A DNA stretch of 64,000 nucleotides. Source: Hahella sp. (lineage in GTDB: Bacteria > Pseudomonadota > Gammaproteobacteria > Pseudomonadales > Oleiphilaceae). Both the position numbers and the translations under genes were made by a program. Numbering within the stretch: position 1 is the first letter of the stretch; the number at the start of each line of letters is the position of its first letter. Positions 25,358 through 35,517 of the stretch are shown here, one piece after another. The notes below the pieces were generated by a model that was not told the DNA's origin, did not search any database, and saw only the letters and a list, made by a program, of their open reading frames with translations. The stretch covers positions 56,707-120,706 of the forward strand of contig JANQMN010000124.1 in NCBI GenBank assembly GCA_028280065.1, written 5' to 3'.

Positions 25358-26875
25358 ATGGCAGATCGACAAAAAAACTTTCTATACCTCAAGCGGCTTG
25401 GCATAGACACCTTGCAGGAGCCGGTGGTCTATATGCGAAAAGATTGTCATGTCTGTCGTTCCGAAGGATTTAACGCGCTTTCAAGAGTCCGGGTGAGCAC
25501 TGACAAACAGAGCATTATCGCCACCTTGCATCAGGTGTCGGAGGACTGGCTCTCCCATCAGCACGCCGGACTATCGGAAGCAGCCTGGCGGCTGCTGGAC
25601 GCGGAAGACTTGCAGATTGCCCATTTTAGCCATACCCGCCCCGTTGACTCCATGAGCTTTGTACGCGGCAAGCTATATGGTAATCCATTGGATCAGGAAG
25701 CCATTGACGCCGTTATTGACGACATCACCACCGGCCGCTATTCCGATGTGCAACTTGCCGCGTTTGTCACCGCTTGTGCCGGAAGCCGGTTGGACGAATC
25801 GGAAGTCGCCGGACTGACCCGCGCCATGGTAAATGCAGGTAAACGTATTGACTGGGGGGAAGGTCTGACCATGGACAAGCATTGCGTGGGCGGTCTGCCT
25901 GGCAATCGCACCACGCCAATCGTGGTCGCCATTGTGACGGCCTGCGGTCTGCGGATGCCGAAGACGTCGTCCAGGGCGATTACGTCGCCGGCAGGCACAG
26001 CGGATACCATGGAGGTTCTCGCGCCTGTCAATCTCAGTTTGAAGCAAATGCAGCAGGTCGTGGAAAAAGAAGGCGGATGCATTGCCTGGGGCGGTTCGGT
26101 CAGTCTGAGCCCGGCGGACGATATTCTGATCCGGATCGAAAGAGCGCTGGACCTGGACAGCGAAGGCCAACTGGTCGCCTCGGTCTTGTCGAAAAAAGTC
26201 GCCGCGGGTTCCACCCACGTGCTCATTGATATTCCCGTGGGAACCACGGCGAAGGTCCGGAGCCGCAGCTATGCCCGCCGCTTGGCAAAACATCTTCATT
26301 ATACCGGGGAGCGTTTGGGGCTCCATTTACAAACCTACTTTAGCGACGGCAGTCAACCGGTCGGCTTCGGTATCGGTCCGGCCCTTGAGGCCCGGGATTT
26401 GGTCGCCGTGTTTAATAACCGCGAACACGCGCCGACCGATCTGAAAGACCGCGCACTGATGCTTGCCGGCAACCTGTTGGAAATGGGGAATAGGGCACCC
26501 GAGGGTATGGGATTGCAGGTTGCCAAGCAATGCCTGGAGTCAGGCGCGGCCTGGCAGAAATTTCTGGCTATTTGCGAGGCTCAGGGGGGCTATGGCGAAC
26601 CGCCGGTGGCAACCCACACTTATCAGGTAGCGGCAGAAAACAATGGCGTGGTCGCTTATATCAATAACCGGTTTATTGCGAAGCTGGCAAAGCTGGCTGG
26701 CGCTCCCGGCGCGGCGGTGGCTGGAGTAGACTTTCACGTCAAGCTTGGACAAAAGGTGTCTCGCCATACGCCTTTATTCACCATCCATGCCGAAGCCAGG
26801 GGCGAGTTGGAGTATGCCCTGGAGTTTTTAAACCACCATCCCGGTGAAATCCGGGTCGAAGAGGAAGGGTTGTAA
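25358..26875 (+). CDS. Thymidine/AMP phosphorylase-family enzyme (type 2)
   Basis: This 505-residue member of the nucleoside phosphorylase II family is the bacterial 'putative thymidine phosphorylase' form with an extra N-terminal domain of about 90 residues, related to archaeal AMP phosphorylase. The start region reads L-G-I-D-T-L-Q-E-P-V-V-Y-M, typical for this group. The core has K-H-C-V-G-G-L-P-G-N-R-T-T and S-P-A-G-T-A-D-T-M-E. The open frame extends to 25160, but that part overlaps the divergent MBL gene and lacks family similarity, so ATG 25358 is chosen. Phosphorolysis of a pyrimidine nucleoside or a nucleotide are both possible. Confidence 0.88.
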   Translation: MADRQKNFLYLKRLGIDTLQEPVVYMRKDCHVCRSEGFNALSRVRVSTDKQSIIATLHQVSEDWLSHQHAGLSEAAWRLLDAEDLQIAHFSHTRPVDSMSFVRGKLYGNPLDQEAIDAVIDDITTGRYSDVQLAAFVTACAGSRLDESEVAGLTRAMVNAGKRIDWGEGLTMDKHCVGGLPGNRTTPIVVAIVTACGLRMPKTSSRAITSPAGTADTMEVLAPVNLSLKQMQQVVEKEGGCIAWGGSVSLSPADDILIRIERALDLDSEGQLVASVLSKKVAAGSTHVLIDIPVGTTAKVRSRSYARRLAKHLHYTGERLGLHLQTYFSDGSQPVGFGIGPALEARDLVAVFNNREHAPTDLKDRALMLAGNLLEMGNRAPEGMGLQVAKQCLESGAAWQKFLAICEAQGGYGEPPVATHTYQVAAENNGVVAYINNRFIAKLAKLAGAPGAAVAGVDFHVKLGQKVSRHTPLFTIHAEARGELEYALEFLNHHPGEIRVEEEGL

Positions 26876-27000
26876 CCGTCCAACCGCCGGAAGCTGTCTT
26901 AGGATGATGCGCAAACGGAGCCGTCAAAAAAATGGCAGCAGGCTTTCCCAAGTGCGGGCTTCTTCTTTTAACCCGCTAAAAAATATGGGTTTTCCCGTAC

Positions 27001-27016
27001 TGGCACAATATCTGAA
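27001..27016 (+). promoter_or_regulatory. Weak sigma-54-like element upstream of fleS
   Basis: TGGCACAATATCTGAA has a perfect -24 core (TGGCAC), but at the -12 position the GC is GA. It lies 65 bases before the fleS ATG, where a promoter is expected, because fleSR is sigma-54 dependent in Pseudomonas. The mismatch makes it uncertain. Confidence 0.3.
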
Positions 27017-27080
27017 TACGCTCCGGCAGTGATCATTTTCTGATAATGCATTGATAAGTCCTTGCTAGCGGAGAGTATTT

Positions 27081-28370
27081 ATGTCGATACCCGGAACCAA
27101 TCTGGCGGAGAAAGATAATGTTTCTGTTCTGCGCAAGTCGCCTTGGTCGGTTGCGCGCAAACAAGTAAACAGCTTGGACTCCCCAAAAGCCATGGACTCA
27201 GCCGATATGGGAATGGCCGATGCATTCGCCATGGTGGACGGTATCGCCAGCGATCTGCAATCCGGTAGTGAGTTGAATTCCAGAGTATCCAGCCTGGCTG
27301 AACAGTTAGCCAGTATTCGCGAGTATCGTCAGGAAGAGCTGGAAGAAAAAGAAGCGTTGGCCATGCGCCTGTCTACTTTACTGAAAGCTCTTCCTGCTGG
27401 CGTTGTCGTCCTTGATGCCAGAGGTAATGTCCAGGATTGCAACCCCGCAGCCGTGGATTTACTCGGTGAGCCGTTAAGCGGTGAACGCTGGGTCGATATC
27501 ATCTCCCGCGCCTTTGCGCCACGCGCCGATGATGGGCATGAAGTCTCGCTTAAAGACGGTAGGCGCTTGAGCATCCGAACCTGCAGCCTGGAAAACGGCT
27601 TCGGTCAATTGATTCTGTTATCGGACCTCAGTGAAACCCGTCAGTTGCAGGCGAAATTGGCGCAGCAGGAACGGCTTTCGGCGATGGGGCGCATGGTTGC
27701 CTCGCTGGCTCACCAGATTCGCACGCCTCTGTCTGCGGCAATGCTGTTTGCCGAGCATCTGCTGAGTGCTGATCTGGAACCGGAAATCCGGGTGAAAAGC
27801 GCCCGTAAACTGCTTTCCCGATTGGGTCACCTGGAACAGCAAATGCGCGATATGCTGTTGTTCGCGAAAGGCGACGCGCCAGCGGCAGAAACTCTTGGCG
27901 CAGGTCAGTTTATTCAGGAACTGCAAAATGCCGCAGAAAACCTGATGGCGGTAAACGAGGTCGCTTTCCATTGGCAGTGTGCCGATCCGGCAGTTCGATT
28001 TCTCGGTAATAAAGACGCCCTGGTCGGCGCGGTGATGAACCTGTTAAACAATGCGGTTGAAGCTATGCGCGGACAAGCCGATGCAGAACTGCACATCGCC
28101 CTGGAGCCGCTCGGTAACTTTATCGCGCTTACCGTGAAGGACAATGGCTGCGGCTTTCAGCCGCAGGAATCCTTGCAACTCGCGGAGGCGTTTCATACCA
28201 CCAAGGCCAACGGTACCGGTTTGGGACTGGCCGTTGTGCAAAGCGTCGCACAGGCGCACCAGGGCAAATTCTTTATTACCTCGTCAGGGCCGGGCAATGG
28301 CGCTCAGGCCAACCTAATCATTCCCGCATGTACGAACCCTATACAAGCTGTTCAACAGGAGGTCTGCTAA
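27081..28370 (+). CDS. fleS: Flagellar sensor histidine kinase FleS
   Basis: This is a 429-residue cytoplasmic kinase with no transmembrane helix. A coiled coil (about 60-100) and a PAS domain (about 98-185) precede the dimerisation motif L-A-H211-Q-I-R-T-P-L-S-A-A. The ATPase domain shows N-L-L-N-N-A-V-E-A, D-N-G-C-G-F and G-T-G-L-G-L-A-V. The H-Q-I-R-T-P-L form is characteristic of FleS/FlrB. It would phosphorylate FleR to switch on class III flagellar genes. The stop overlaps the fleR ATG as TAATG. No fleQ gene precedes it in this window. Confidence 0.92.
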   Translation: MSIPGTNLAEKDNVSVLRKSPWSVARKQVNSLDSPKAMDSADMGMADAFAMVDGIASDLQSGSELNSRVSSLAEQLASIREYRQEELEEKEALAMRLSTLLKALPAGVVVLDARGNVQDCNPAAVDLLGEPLSGERWVDIISRAFAPRADDGHEVSLKDGRRLSIRTCSLENGFGQLILLSDLSETRQLQAKLAQQERLSAMGRMVASLAHQIRTPLSAAMLFAEHLLSADLEPEIRVKSARKLLSRLGHLEQQMRDMLLFAKGDAPAAETLGAGQFIQELQNAAENLMAVNEVAFHWQCADPAVRFLGNKDALVGAVMNLLNNAVEAMRGQADAELHIALEPLGNFIALTVKDNGCGFQPQESLQLAEAFHTTKANGTGLGLAVVQSVAQAHQGKFFITSSGPGNGAQANLIIPACTNPIQAVQQEVC

Positions 28371-29764
28371 TGCCCAAGGCAACTGTATTGATCGTCGAAG
28401 ACGATCTGGAATTACTGGATGCACTGACCACGACATTGGAACTGAAAGGTTTCGATTATATTGGCGTGGACTCGGCCCGTGAAGGATTGGCGGCACTGGA
28501 GCAGAAAATGGTGGATATCGTGGTCAGCGATATCAACATGCCCGGTATGAACGGATTCGAGTTGATGCAGGAAATCAAACGCCAATATCCCGGTTTGCCG
28601 GTGGTCCTGATGACCGCCTATGGGCAAATTAGCCAGGCGGTCTCAGCCATGCAGAATGGCGCGTCGGACTATCTGGTTAAACCTTTTGATAGCGGCTCTT
28701 TGCTCAGCATTCTCAACAAGTATATCGCTACCCTTGAGGCGGAAACCGCAGACGATCAGCCAATTGCCTCGGATAGCAGCACCAAACGCATTTTTCAGTT
28801 GGCGAAACGGGTAGCCGCGACGGATTCGACGGTGTTGATCAGCGGCGAAAGCGGCACTGGAAAAGAGGTTCTGGCACGCTATATCCATCAGTATTCGCCA
28901 CGCAAGAAACAACCATTTATTGCCATTAACTGCGCTGCCATTCCCGAAAACATGCTGGAAGCCATGTTGTTCGGCCATGAAAAAGGCGCGTTTACCGGTG
29001 CCCATGCCAGTATGCCCGGCAAGTTTGAGCAGGCCAGCGGCGGTACCTTGCTGTTGGACGAAATTTCTGAAATGGAGTTGGGGTTGCAGGCAAAACTCTT
29101 GCGGGTGCTGCAGGAACGGGAAGTGGAACGGATTGGCGGGCGTAAAAGCATTCAACTCGACGTTCGGGTGTTGGCGACAACCAACCGGGATTTGAAACAG
29201 ATTGTTCAGGAAGGCCGCTTCCGTGAAGACTTGTATTATCGCCTTTCGGTATTTCCTATCCATTGGCTGCCTCTCAGAGACCGTGCCCGCGACATTATCC
29301 CGTTGGCCCAGCATTTGTTAAGCCAGCATGCCAACAAGATGAAGCTTTCGTTCGTGAAGTTTGACGACAGCGCCTTGCGAATGCTTGCCGTGCACACCTG
29401 GCCGGGCAATATTCGCGAACTGGACAACGTGGTACAGCGCGCTTTGATCCTCCAGCAAAACGGTGTCATCAGCCCGGCGGACCTCTGCATCGAAGGCGTG
29501 GGATTGGAAGAAGCCTTGACTGCGCCTGATGTCGCCGACTTGGTCGGCGGCGGAGAAGAAGAGGAAGAGGACAATTCCGGACTCGGCAAGGAAATGAAGA
29601 TGCGCGAGTTTCAGATCATATTGGATACCCTGAAAAATGAGGGCGGGCGCCGCAACAAAGCGGCGGAAAAGCTGGGAATATCCCCTAGAACGCTGCGCTA
29701 CAAGATAGCGCGGATGCGTGAGTGCGGAATCGATATTGAAGAACGCTTATCAAAAGTGAGCTAG
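28370..29764 (+). CDS. fleR: Sigma-54-dependent flagellar response regulator FleR
   Basis: This 464-residue NtrC-type activator has a receiver domain (1-120) with D54. The AAA+ domain (about 130-370) has Walker A G-E-S-G-T-G-K-E (159-166) and the sigma-54 contact loop G-A-F-T-G-A (206-211). A Fis-type helix-turn-helix occupies the C-terminus (about 420-455). An acidic stretch (E-E-E-E-E-D) separates the last two. AGGAGG ahead of ATG 28370 supports this start over an upstream in-frame codon at 28328. It should activate promoters such as the -24/-12 sites before fliE and fliK. Confidence 0.94.
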   Translation: MPKATVLIVEDDLELLDALTTTLELKGFDYIGVDSAREGLAALEQKMVDIVVSDINMPGMNGFELMQEIKRQYPGLPVVLMTAYGQISQAVSAMQNGASDYLVKPFDSGSLLSILNKYIATLEAETADDQPIASDSSTKRIFQLAKRVAATDSTVLISGESGTGKEVLARYIHQYSPRKKQPFIAINCAAIPENMLEAMLFGHEKGAFTGAHASMPGKFEQASGGTLLLDEISEMELGLQAKLLRVLQEREVERIGGRKSIQLDVRVLATTNRDLKQIVQEGRFREDLYYRLSVFPIHWLPLRDRARDIIPLAQHLLSQHANKMKLSFVKFDDSALRMLAVHTWPGNIRELDNVVQRALILQQNGVISPADLCIEGVGLEEALTAPDVADLVGGGEEEEEDNSGLGKEMKMREFQIILDTLKNEGGRRNKAAEKLGISPRTLRYKIARMRECGIDIEERLSKVS

Positions 29765-29813
29765 CGGTTTTTTTCCGGGCTACCGGCGGACGACATGGGG
29801 CTTAATCTGTAGT

Positions 29814-29830
29814 TTGGTACATAACCTGCA
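29814..29830 (+). promoter_or_regulatory. Sigma-54 promoter upstream of fliE
   Basis: TTGGTACATAACCTGCA contains GG (29816-29817) and GC (29828-29829) exactly ten bases apart, matching the TGGYAC-N5-TTGCA pattern with one -12 mismatch (CTGCA). It lies 83 bases before the fliE ATG and downstream of fleR. The spacing and the FleR context make it a good candidate. Confidence 0.7.
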
Positions 29831-29912
29831 GTAAAGGTGAACTAAACCACCGGATTGACAAAAAATTGACGCCACGAGAAATCGATATGCGAATCGGGTT
29901 TGGAGAAAACAA

Positions 29913-30269
29913 ATGACTGACCGGGTCGATATAAGCAACGTTTTAGCAGAAATCAGGAACCTGCGCGCCCAGATGCAGCAGCCTGTGAATGTGCGCCCGG
30001 AAATGAATCCGAATGCGATTCAGCCGACCCAGAAAACCAATGAAACTCCCGGTTTTGGCGACATGCTGAAAACAGCCGTGGATAAAGTGAACGACCTGCA
30101 GAAAGAAACCGGTCAGTTACGAAATGCCTATCAAGCCGGGGACCCGGAAGTAGACCTTACTTCCGTGATGATCGCCTCGCAGAAATCCTCCGTGGGATTC
30201 CAGGCGTTGGTACAGGTCCGGAACAAGGTTGTCAGAGCCTACGAAGATATTATGAAAATGCCTGTGTAA
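29913..30269 (+). CDS. fliE: Flagellar hook-basal body protein FliE
   Basis: This 118-residue rod-adaptor protein joins the MS ring to the proximal rod. The C-terminal half is typical: [19 protein letters not shown], then [23 protein letters not shown]. The start has GGAG eight bases upstream. It is the first gene after the sigma-54 site. Length is normal. Confidence 0.95.
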   Translation: MTDRVDISNVLAEIRNLRAQMQQPVNVRPEMNPNAIQPTQKTNETPGFGDMLKTAVDKVNDLQKETGQLRNAYQAGDPEVDLTSVMIASQKSSVGFQALVQVRNKVVRAYEDIMKMPV

Positions 30270-30362
30270 GGGATTTTTTTCTGCCGCAGCGCTGCAAAGC
30301 ATTGCTTGCACAGAGTTCGAGAAAAGATTTGAGAAAAGACTGAATAGAGTACGAGGCAGGTA

Positions 30363-32084
30363 ATGGCAGCAGTTCCCGCAGAAGTCCCTGAACCTGGCAT
30401 GCCGGGATTGGCAGGTGACAACTCCGATCTGATTGAAAACAAGAGCGATATGCTGCTTGGTTTCAACAAGCTTTCCTTATTGCGGCAACTGGTATTGATG
30501 GTCGGTGTTGCCGCCAGTATCGCTATGGGCGTGGCGATTATTCTTTGGGCCAGCGAGCCGAATTATCAGCCGATTTTTAGTGACTTGAGCGTATATGACC
30601 CCAACGAAGTTTCGGATTTACTGAATCAATACGATATTCCTTTTAAAATCGAACCCCGCAGCGGTGCGTTGCTAGTCGCTTCGGATCATGTTCACAATGC
30701 CCGCTTGAAACTTGCCGCCGCCGGTATAACCCAGGACAGGAGCATCGGCTTCGAGCTGCTCGATCAGGAAACCGGATTGGGTACCAGCCAATTCATGGAA
30801 TCCACCCGCTACAGACGCGGCCTGGAAGGGGAGCTGGCCAGAACCATCAGCAGCTTCCGCAATATCAAGAATACCCGGGTACATCTGGCGATTCCAAAAT
30901 CCAGCGTGTTCGTGCGGGATAACCGGCGGCCCTCGGCATCGGTGTTTGTCGAACTGATGGGAACCCGTAATTTATCCATGGAGCAGGTGGAAGCCATCGT
31001 CAATTTGGTTGCCAGTAGCATTCCCGAAATGGAGGATCGCGATGTTACCGTTGTCGATCAGCGTGGCACCCTGTTATCCCAGAATAACCTCACGGCAGAA
31101 GACCGCAGGACGTCCAAGGAGTTTGAGTTTGCCCGCAAAACAGAAGATGTCCTGACCCGCCGGGTAAGCAGTATCTTAGAACCTATCCTAGGCATCGGCC
31201 GGTTCCGGGCCGAGGTATCTGCAGATGTCGATTTCACCGCCATTGAACAGGCGGAAGAAATCTTCAATCCTGAATTACAAGCCATTCGCAGTGAGCAGGA
31301 ACTGGGCGAACAGCGCATCTCCGGCGCGGTGCAAGGCATTCCGGGCGCCTTGAGCAACCAGCCTCCGGCAGCGGTAAACGTTCCCGAGCAGGCAGGACAA
31401 GCGGGCGGCGCCGGTGGTCAGGAAGCAGCGACAGATGTGCGCAAGCAGACGATACGCAATTATGAGGTGGATCGTACGGTCAGCTATATCAAGCATCACC
31501 AGGGCAAAATCAAACGGTTGACCGTCGCGGTGGTGGTCGATGATATTCCGCGGACCAATGCCGACGGCGAAGTGGAGTCAACTCCCTGGCCGGCGGAAGA
31601 ACTGGAGCGCTTAACCATACTGGTCCGCGATGCGGTAGGCTATTCGGCCGCCCGTGGGGATAGCGTAAATGTGATTAATACGCCGTTTATGGCACAAGAG
31701 GCGGATTTTGGTGACTATGAGAAGTCGTTATGGGACGAGACCTGGATGCAATATCTTTTAAGGTGGGGACCGGCTGTTCTTATCGTATTGATTCTTGTGT
31801 TTTTTGTCATTCGACCGACTTTAAAGAATCTATCCTCCACTGGCTCGGCAGAAAAGGATCTGGCGCTTGCCGGTGACGAAGAAGGCTTGGTCGAGCTTGA
31901 AAAATTAGGTGAAAGCGCCGATTCTTTAGGGGAAGGTGTAGGGCTATCGGCGGCAGGCGAGTTTATGTTGCCCGGAGCGTCAGCGGGTTATGACAAGAAA
32001 ATTAATGCATTGAAAGGTTTAATCGCGGAAGATCCTGGTAGAGTTGCACAAGTGGTAAGGCAATGGGTAATGGCGGATGAGTGA
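30363..32084 (+). CDS. fliF: Flagellar MS-ring protein FliF
   Basis: This 573-residue membrane protein forms the MS ring. The first transmembrane helix (about 42-64) is followed by the YscJ-like ring-building motifs and a second helix near residues 463-483 (W-G-P-A-V-L-I-V-L-I-L-V). The C-terminal tail contacts FliG. The N-terminus has an extra 35 residues rich in Pro and acidic residues. Its stop overlaps the fliG start by eight bases. A 93-base gap separates it from fliE, with no obvious promoter. Confidence 0.95.
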   Translation: MAAVPAEVPEPGMPGLAGDNSDLIENKSDMLLGFNKLSLLRQLVLMVGVAASIAMGVAIILWASEPNYQPIFSDLSVYDPNEVSDLLNQYDIPFKIEPRSGALLVASDHVHNARLKLAAAGITQDRSIGFELLDQETGLGTSQFMESTRYRRGLEGELARTISSFRNIKNTRVHLAIPKSSVFVRDNRRPSASVFVELMGTRNLSMEQVEAIVNLVASSIPEMEDRDVTVVDQRGTLLSQNNLTAEDRRTSKEFEFARKTEDVLTRRVSSILEPILGIGRFRAEVSADVDFTAIEQAEEIFNPELQAIRSEQELGEQRISGAVQGIPGALSNQPPAAVNVPEQAGQAGGAGGQEAATDVRKQTIRNYEVDRTVSYIKHHQGKIKRLTVAVVVDDIPRTNADGEVESTPWPAEELERLTILVRDAVGYSAARGDSVNVINTPFMAQEADFGDYEKSLWDETWMQYLLRWGPAVLIVLILVFFVIRPTLKNLSSTGSAEKDLALAGDEEGLVELEKLGESADSLGEGVGLSAAGEFMLPGASAGYDKKINALKGLIAEDPGRVAQVVRQWVMADE

Positions 32085-33102
32085 AGCCGGTGGTGAAAAC
32101 AAGAAACCGCAAAAAGTTTCGCGCCTGGAGTCTGCAGCGATACTCCTGATGTCCCTGGGCGAGGCTGACGCCGCGCAGATTCTTAAGCACATGGGACCCA
32201 AGGAAGTGCAACGGGTCGGTTCGCAAATGGCGCAGTTGCAAAATGTTTCCCAGGAAATGGTGGAACAAGTGACATCGGAATTTCTCGATGCGGTGGGCGG
32301 CCAGACCGGTCTGGGTGTGGGCGCTGATGACTATATTCGTGCGATGTTGACACAAGCCTTGGGCGAGGACAAAGCCGGCAGCTTGATCGACCGGATTCTG
32401 CTTGGCGGCAATACCACCGGACTGGACACGTTAAAATGGATGGAAGCCCGGGCTGTTGCGGATATCATCCGCTATGAGCATCCGCAAATCCAGGCCATCG
32501 TCATCTCCTACCTGGACCCCGATCAGGCGGCGGAAATTCTCGCCAATTTCGACGAAAAAGTACGGCTCGATATCATCATGCGGGTTTCCTCGCTGGAAAC
32601 CATTCAACCCCAGGCGCTGCAGGAACTTAATAATATCCTGGAAAAACAGTTTTCCGGCGGCACCTCGGCGCAGACCAGTAAGATCGGCGGCATCAAACGG
32701 GCAGCGGAAATAATGAACTTTATGGACAGCAGTATCGAAGCGCCCATGATGGAATCCATCAAAGATGTGGATGCGGACCTCGGTTCCCAGATCGAAGACT
32801 TGATGTTTGTCTTCGATAATCTGAAAGATGTCGACGACCGCGGAATCCAATCCCTGCTCCGCGAGGTGTCTTCGGATAATTTGATCCTGGCTCTGAAAGG
32901 ATCCGATGAAGAACTGCAGGAAAAAATCTTCAAGAATATGTCCAAGCGGGCCGCCGAGTTATTGCGCGACGACCTGGAAGCGCGCGGGCCGGTGCGGGTC
33001 AGCGAAGTGGAAACCGCGCAGAAGGAAATTCTTACTATCGCCCGTCGCATGGCAGATGCAGGAGAAATCATGCTTGGCGGCGGTGGCGAAGAGATGCTTT
33101 AA
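32077..33102 (+). CDS. fliG: Flagellar motor switch protein FliG
   Basis: This 341-residue C-ring protein couples stator movement to rotation. Recognisable segments are A-I-L-L-M-S-L-G-E, H-P-Q-I-Q-A-I-V near the middle domain and M-F-V-F-D-N-L in the C-terminal torque region, where charged residues K/R and D/E alternate as in other FliG proteins. The gene overlaps fliF by eight bases and is followed six bases later by fliH. Confidence 0.95.
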   Translation: MSEAGGENKKPQKVSRLESAAILLMSLGEADAAQILKHMGPKEVQRVGSQMAQLQNVSQEMVEQVTSEFLDAVGGQTGLGVGADDYIRAMLTQALGEDKAGSLIDRILLGGNTTGLDTLKWMEARAVADIIRYEHPQIQAIVISYLDPDQAAEILANFDEKVRLDIIMRVSSLETIQPQALQELNNILEKQFSGGTSAQTSKIGGIKRAAEIMNFMDSSIEAPMMESIKDVDADLGSQIEDLMFVFDNLKDVDDRGIQSLLREVSSDNLILALKGSDEELQEKIFKNMSKRAAELLRDDLEARGPVRVSEVETAQKEILTIARRMADAGEIMLGGGGEEML

Positions 33103-33108
33103 CAGAGC

Positions 33109-34125
33109 TTGAAAGCCCCCATGAAAGACTCTGACGGCAAGGTCCCCCCTGAACAGCTTACCGCTTACGAGCGCTGGGAACTGCCCGTTATGGGAGAAAA
33201 AGCCCGCAAGCAACCGGAGCTGAAACCGCCGACGGCGGCGGAGTTGGAAGAGATCCGGCAAAACGCTTATCAAGAGGGATTTCGGGAAGGCCGTGAAGCC
33301 GGTCATCGGGAAGGCAAGGCACAGGGTCATCAAGAGGGCCTGAAAACCGGCCAGGCAGAAGGCAAAACGGCAGGATTCCAGCAGGGCAAGGCGGAAGCGC
33401 TTAGGCAGACCAAAGCACAGATTCAGACCAGCTTGCAAAACCTCGAAAAGATCCGGGAAGAGTTGCAGTTTCCGCTCAAAGAGGTCAATGAATCCACGGA
33501 GGAAGCGATCGTTAACCTGGTGTTGGCCATCAGCCGCGCCGTGATATTCCGGGACTTGTCTCTGGATCAGCAACAGATTGAAAACGTCGTTAACGAAGCA
33601 TTGGCCGCCTTGCCGATGCAGGATGAACAGGCGATCGTTTATGTTCACCCCAGCAATGTTGCGTTTTTAAAAGAGCATTTACCCGCCGGAGACGACTTTC
33701 ATTACGCGGTCGATAAAAATATTCTGCCCGGCGGTTGCCGCATCGAAACCCGGCATACCTTGTTGGATTACACGGTGGAAAAGCGCTTCCAAACAGTCGT
33801 ACAGAAAATGCTGGCGCGTCACGGCAATCTGCAGGACCAGCAGGATTCCCAGGATTTTACCGAGCAAATGGGAGAAATGTCCGATCTCCACCGTGATCTG
33901 CTGGAAAGCGGTCATGATAGCGAAGAGGAACCTGCGGATGATAAGAAGCCGGAAGTGTCGGCATCCCCCGAAGCTACCCCGCTTTCTGTCACGGCGTCCC
34001 GGAAACCCGCAGCGGCGCTGCAAAAACCGCCCCTGACCCCGGCGAAGGCAGACAGTCTTCCGGGAGAAGCAAAATCCACCTCAACCGATATTCAAGAGCC
34101 GCCGGCCAATGAGCTTACTGACTGA
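33109..34125 (+). CDS. fliH: Flagellar export regulator FliH with glycine repeats and long tail
   Basis: This 338-residue protein binds and restrains the export ATPase FliI. Residues about 53-95 form consecutive GxxxG/AxxxG repeats ([15 protein letters not shown]), the family's helix-packing signature. The conserved FliH domain spans about 105-240. The chain then continues for about 95 Pro/Ala/Ser-rich residues, longer than the roughly 230-270 of enteric and Pseudomonas FliH, and looks disordered. The last 17 bases overlap fliI. Identity is strong; the tail's role is unknown. Confidence 0.92.
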   Translation: MKAPMKDSDGKVPPEQLTAYERWELPVMGEKARKQPELKPPTAAELEEIRQNAYQEGFREGREAGHREGKAQGHQEGLKTGQAEGKTAGFQQGKAEALRQTKAQIQTSLQNLEKIREELQFPLKEVNESTEEAIVNLVLAISRAVIFRDLSLDQQQIENVVNEALAALPMQDEQAIVYVHPSNVAFLKEHLPAGDDFHYAVDKNILPGGCRIETRHTLLDYTVEKRFQTVVQKMLARHGNLQDQQDSQDFTEQMGEMSDLHRDLLESGHDSEEEPADDKKPEVSASPEATPLSVTASRKPAAALQKPPLTPAKADSLPGEAKSTSTDIQEPPANELTD

Positions 34126-35500
34126 TCGTCTGCAGGATTACCGGCTCTCGGTACCGAACCGGGTTCAACCCGAGGTCTGCGGCCGGTTGACCCGGGTTGT
34201 CGGCCTAACCCTGGAAGCGGTCGGTTGCCCGATGACCATGGGAGAACGCTGTCTGATCGAAATCCGTGGCGGAAGAGCGGTCGAGGCGGAAGTGGTTGGT
34301 TTTGCCGAGCAACGGATTTATCTGATGCCGATGGCATCGGTAGAAGGATTACAACCCGGCGCCAAGGTAAAACCCATGACCGAAGTCGGCAAAATAGCAG
34401 TAGGCTGGCATTTATTGGGAAGGGTCCTGAATGGTGCTGGGGAGCCACTGGACGGACGCGGGCCGATCATCGCGGACCACCATGTGGAACTGTTCGGAGT
34501 GCCGATCAATCCTCTGCACCGGGCGCCTATCCGGCAGAAACTCGACGTCGGTATTCGTGCAATCAATGCTCTGTTGTCGGTGGGAGTCGGTCAACGCCTT
34601 GGCTTGTTTGCCGGAAGCGGCGTGGGTAAAAGTATGCTGCTGGGCATGATGACACGGCTTACCACGGCAGACATTACCATCGTCGGGCTGGTGGGCGAAC
34701 GGGGCCGCGAGGTTAAGGAATTTATCGAGGATATTCTTGGTGAAGAAGGCCTGCAGCGCAGTGTGGTCGTCGCTTCACCGGCGGACGATTCGCCATTGAT
34801 GCGGTTGCGGGCCGCGGTGCTGACCACTCGAATTGCCGAATATTTCCGGGACCGGGGGAAAAACGTGTTGCTGTTGATGGACAGCCTGACCCGCTATGCC
34901 CAGGCCCAACGGGAAATTGCGCTGGCCGTCGGCGAGCCTCCGGCCACCAAGGGCTATCCGCCTTCGGTGTTTGCAAAGTTGCCGCAATTGGTGGAGCGGG
35001 CGGGTAACGGGCCGCCTGGCGCGGGTTCCATAACCGCTTTTTATACGGTGTTGACTGAAGGTGACGACCAGCAGGACCCCATTGCGGATGCGGCCAGAGC
35101 GATTTTGGATGGCCACATCGTTCTGAACCGCCGCCTGGCCGAAGAAGGACATTATCCGGCCATCGATATTGAAGCGTCTATCAGCCGGGTCATGCCACAA
35201 GTCACTTCACCGGAGCATTTGAAAAAAGCGCAGTTTTTCAAACAACTGTATTCCCGTTATCAGCAAACCCGCGATCTTATCAGTGTCGGCGCTTATGTCG
35301 CCGGTTCTGACCGGGAAACGGATGTTGCGATCGAGCGTTATCCGCATCTTAAGAGATTTCTCCAGCAAGGCTTGCAGGAAGAAGCGCGAATGGATAAATG
35401 CCTGGCCGATCTGGAAGCGTTGTTTGCAGTCAATAATGGCGTGAAGAATCCCCCCGCCGCCGCGACGGGTGGAAATTCACCCGGCAGACCCAACGTGTAG
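34109..35500 (+). CDS. fliI: Flagellar export ATPase FliI
   Basis: This 463-residue F1-beta-like ATPase powers substrate entry into the flagellar export gate. Walker A is [11 protein letters not shown] (165-175), and Walker B is within [12 protein letters not shown]. The [14 protein letters not shown] motif is typical. Its start lies inside the end of fliH. The last 20 residues are low complexity. Length and motifs are normal. Confidence 0.96.
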   Translation: MSLLTDRLQDYRLSVPNRVQPEVCGRLTRVVGLTLEAVGCPMTMGERCLIEIRGGRAVEAEVVGFAEQRIYLMPMASVEGLQPGAKVKPMTEVGKIAVGWHLLGRVLNGAGEPLDGRGPIIADHHVELFGVPINPLHRAPIRQKLDVGIRAINALLSVGVGQRLGLFAGSGVGKSMLLGMMTRLTTADITIVGLVGERGREVKEFIEDILGEEGLQRSVVVASPADDSPLMRLRAAVLTTRIAEYFRDRGKNVLLLMDSLTRYAQAQREIALAVGEPPATKGYPPSVFAKLPQLVERAGNGPPGAGSITAFYTVLTEGDDQQDPIADAARAILDGHIVLNRRLAEEGHYPAIDIEASISRVMPQVTSPEHLKKAQFFKQLYSRYQQTRDLISVGAYVAGSDRETDVAIERYPHLKRFLQQGLQEEARMDKCLADLEALFAVNNGVKNPPAAATGGNSPGRPNV

Positions 35501-35517
35501 ACAGGAGTTAGGGAGGG

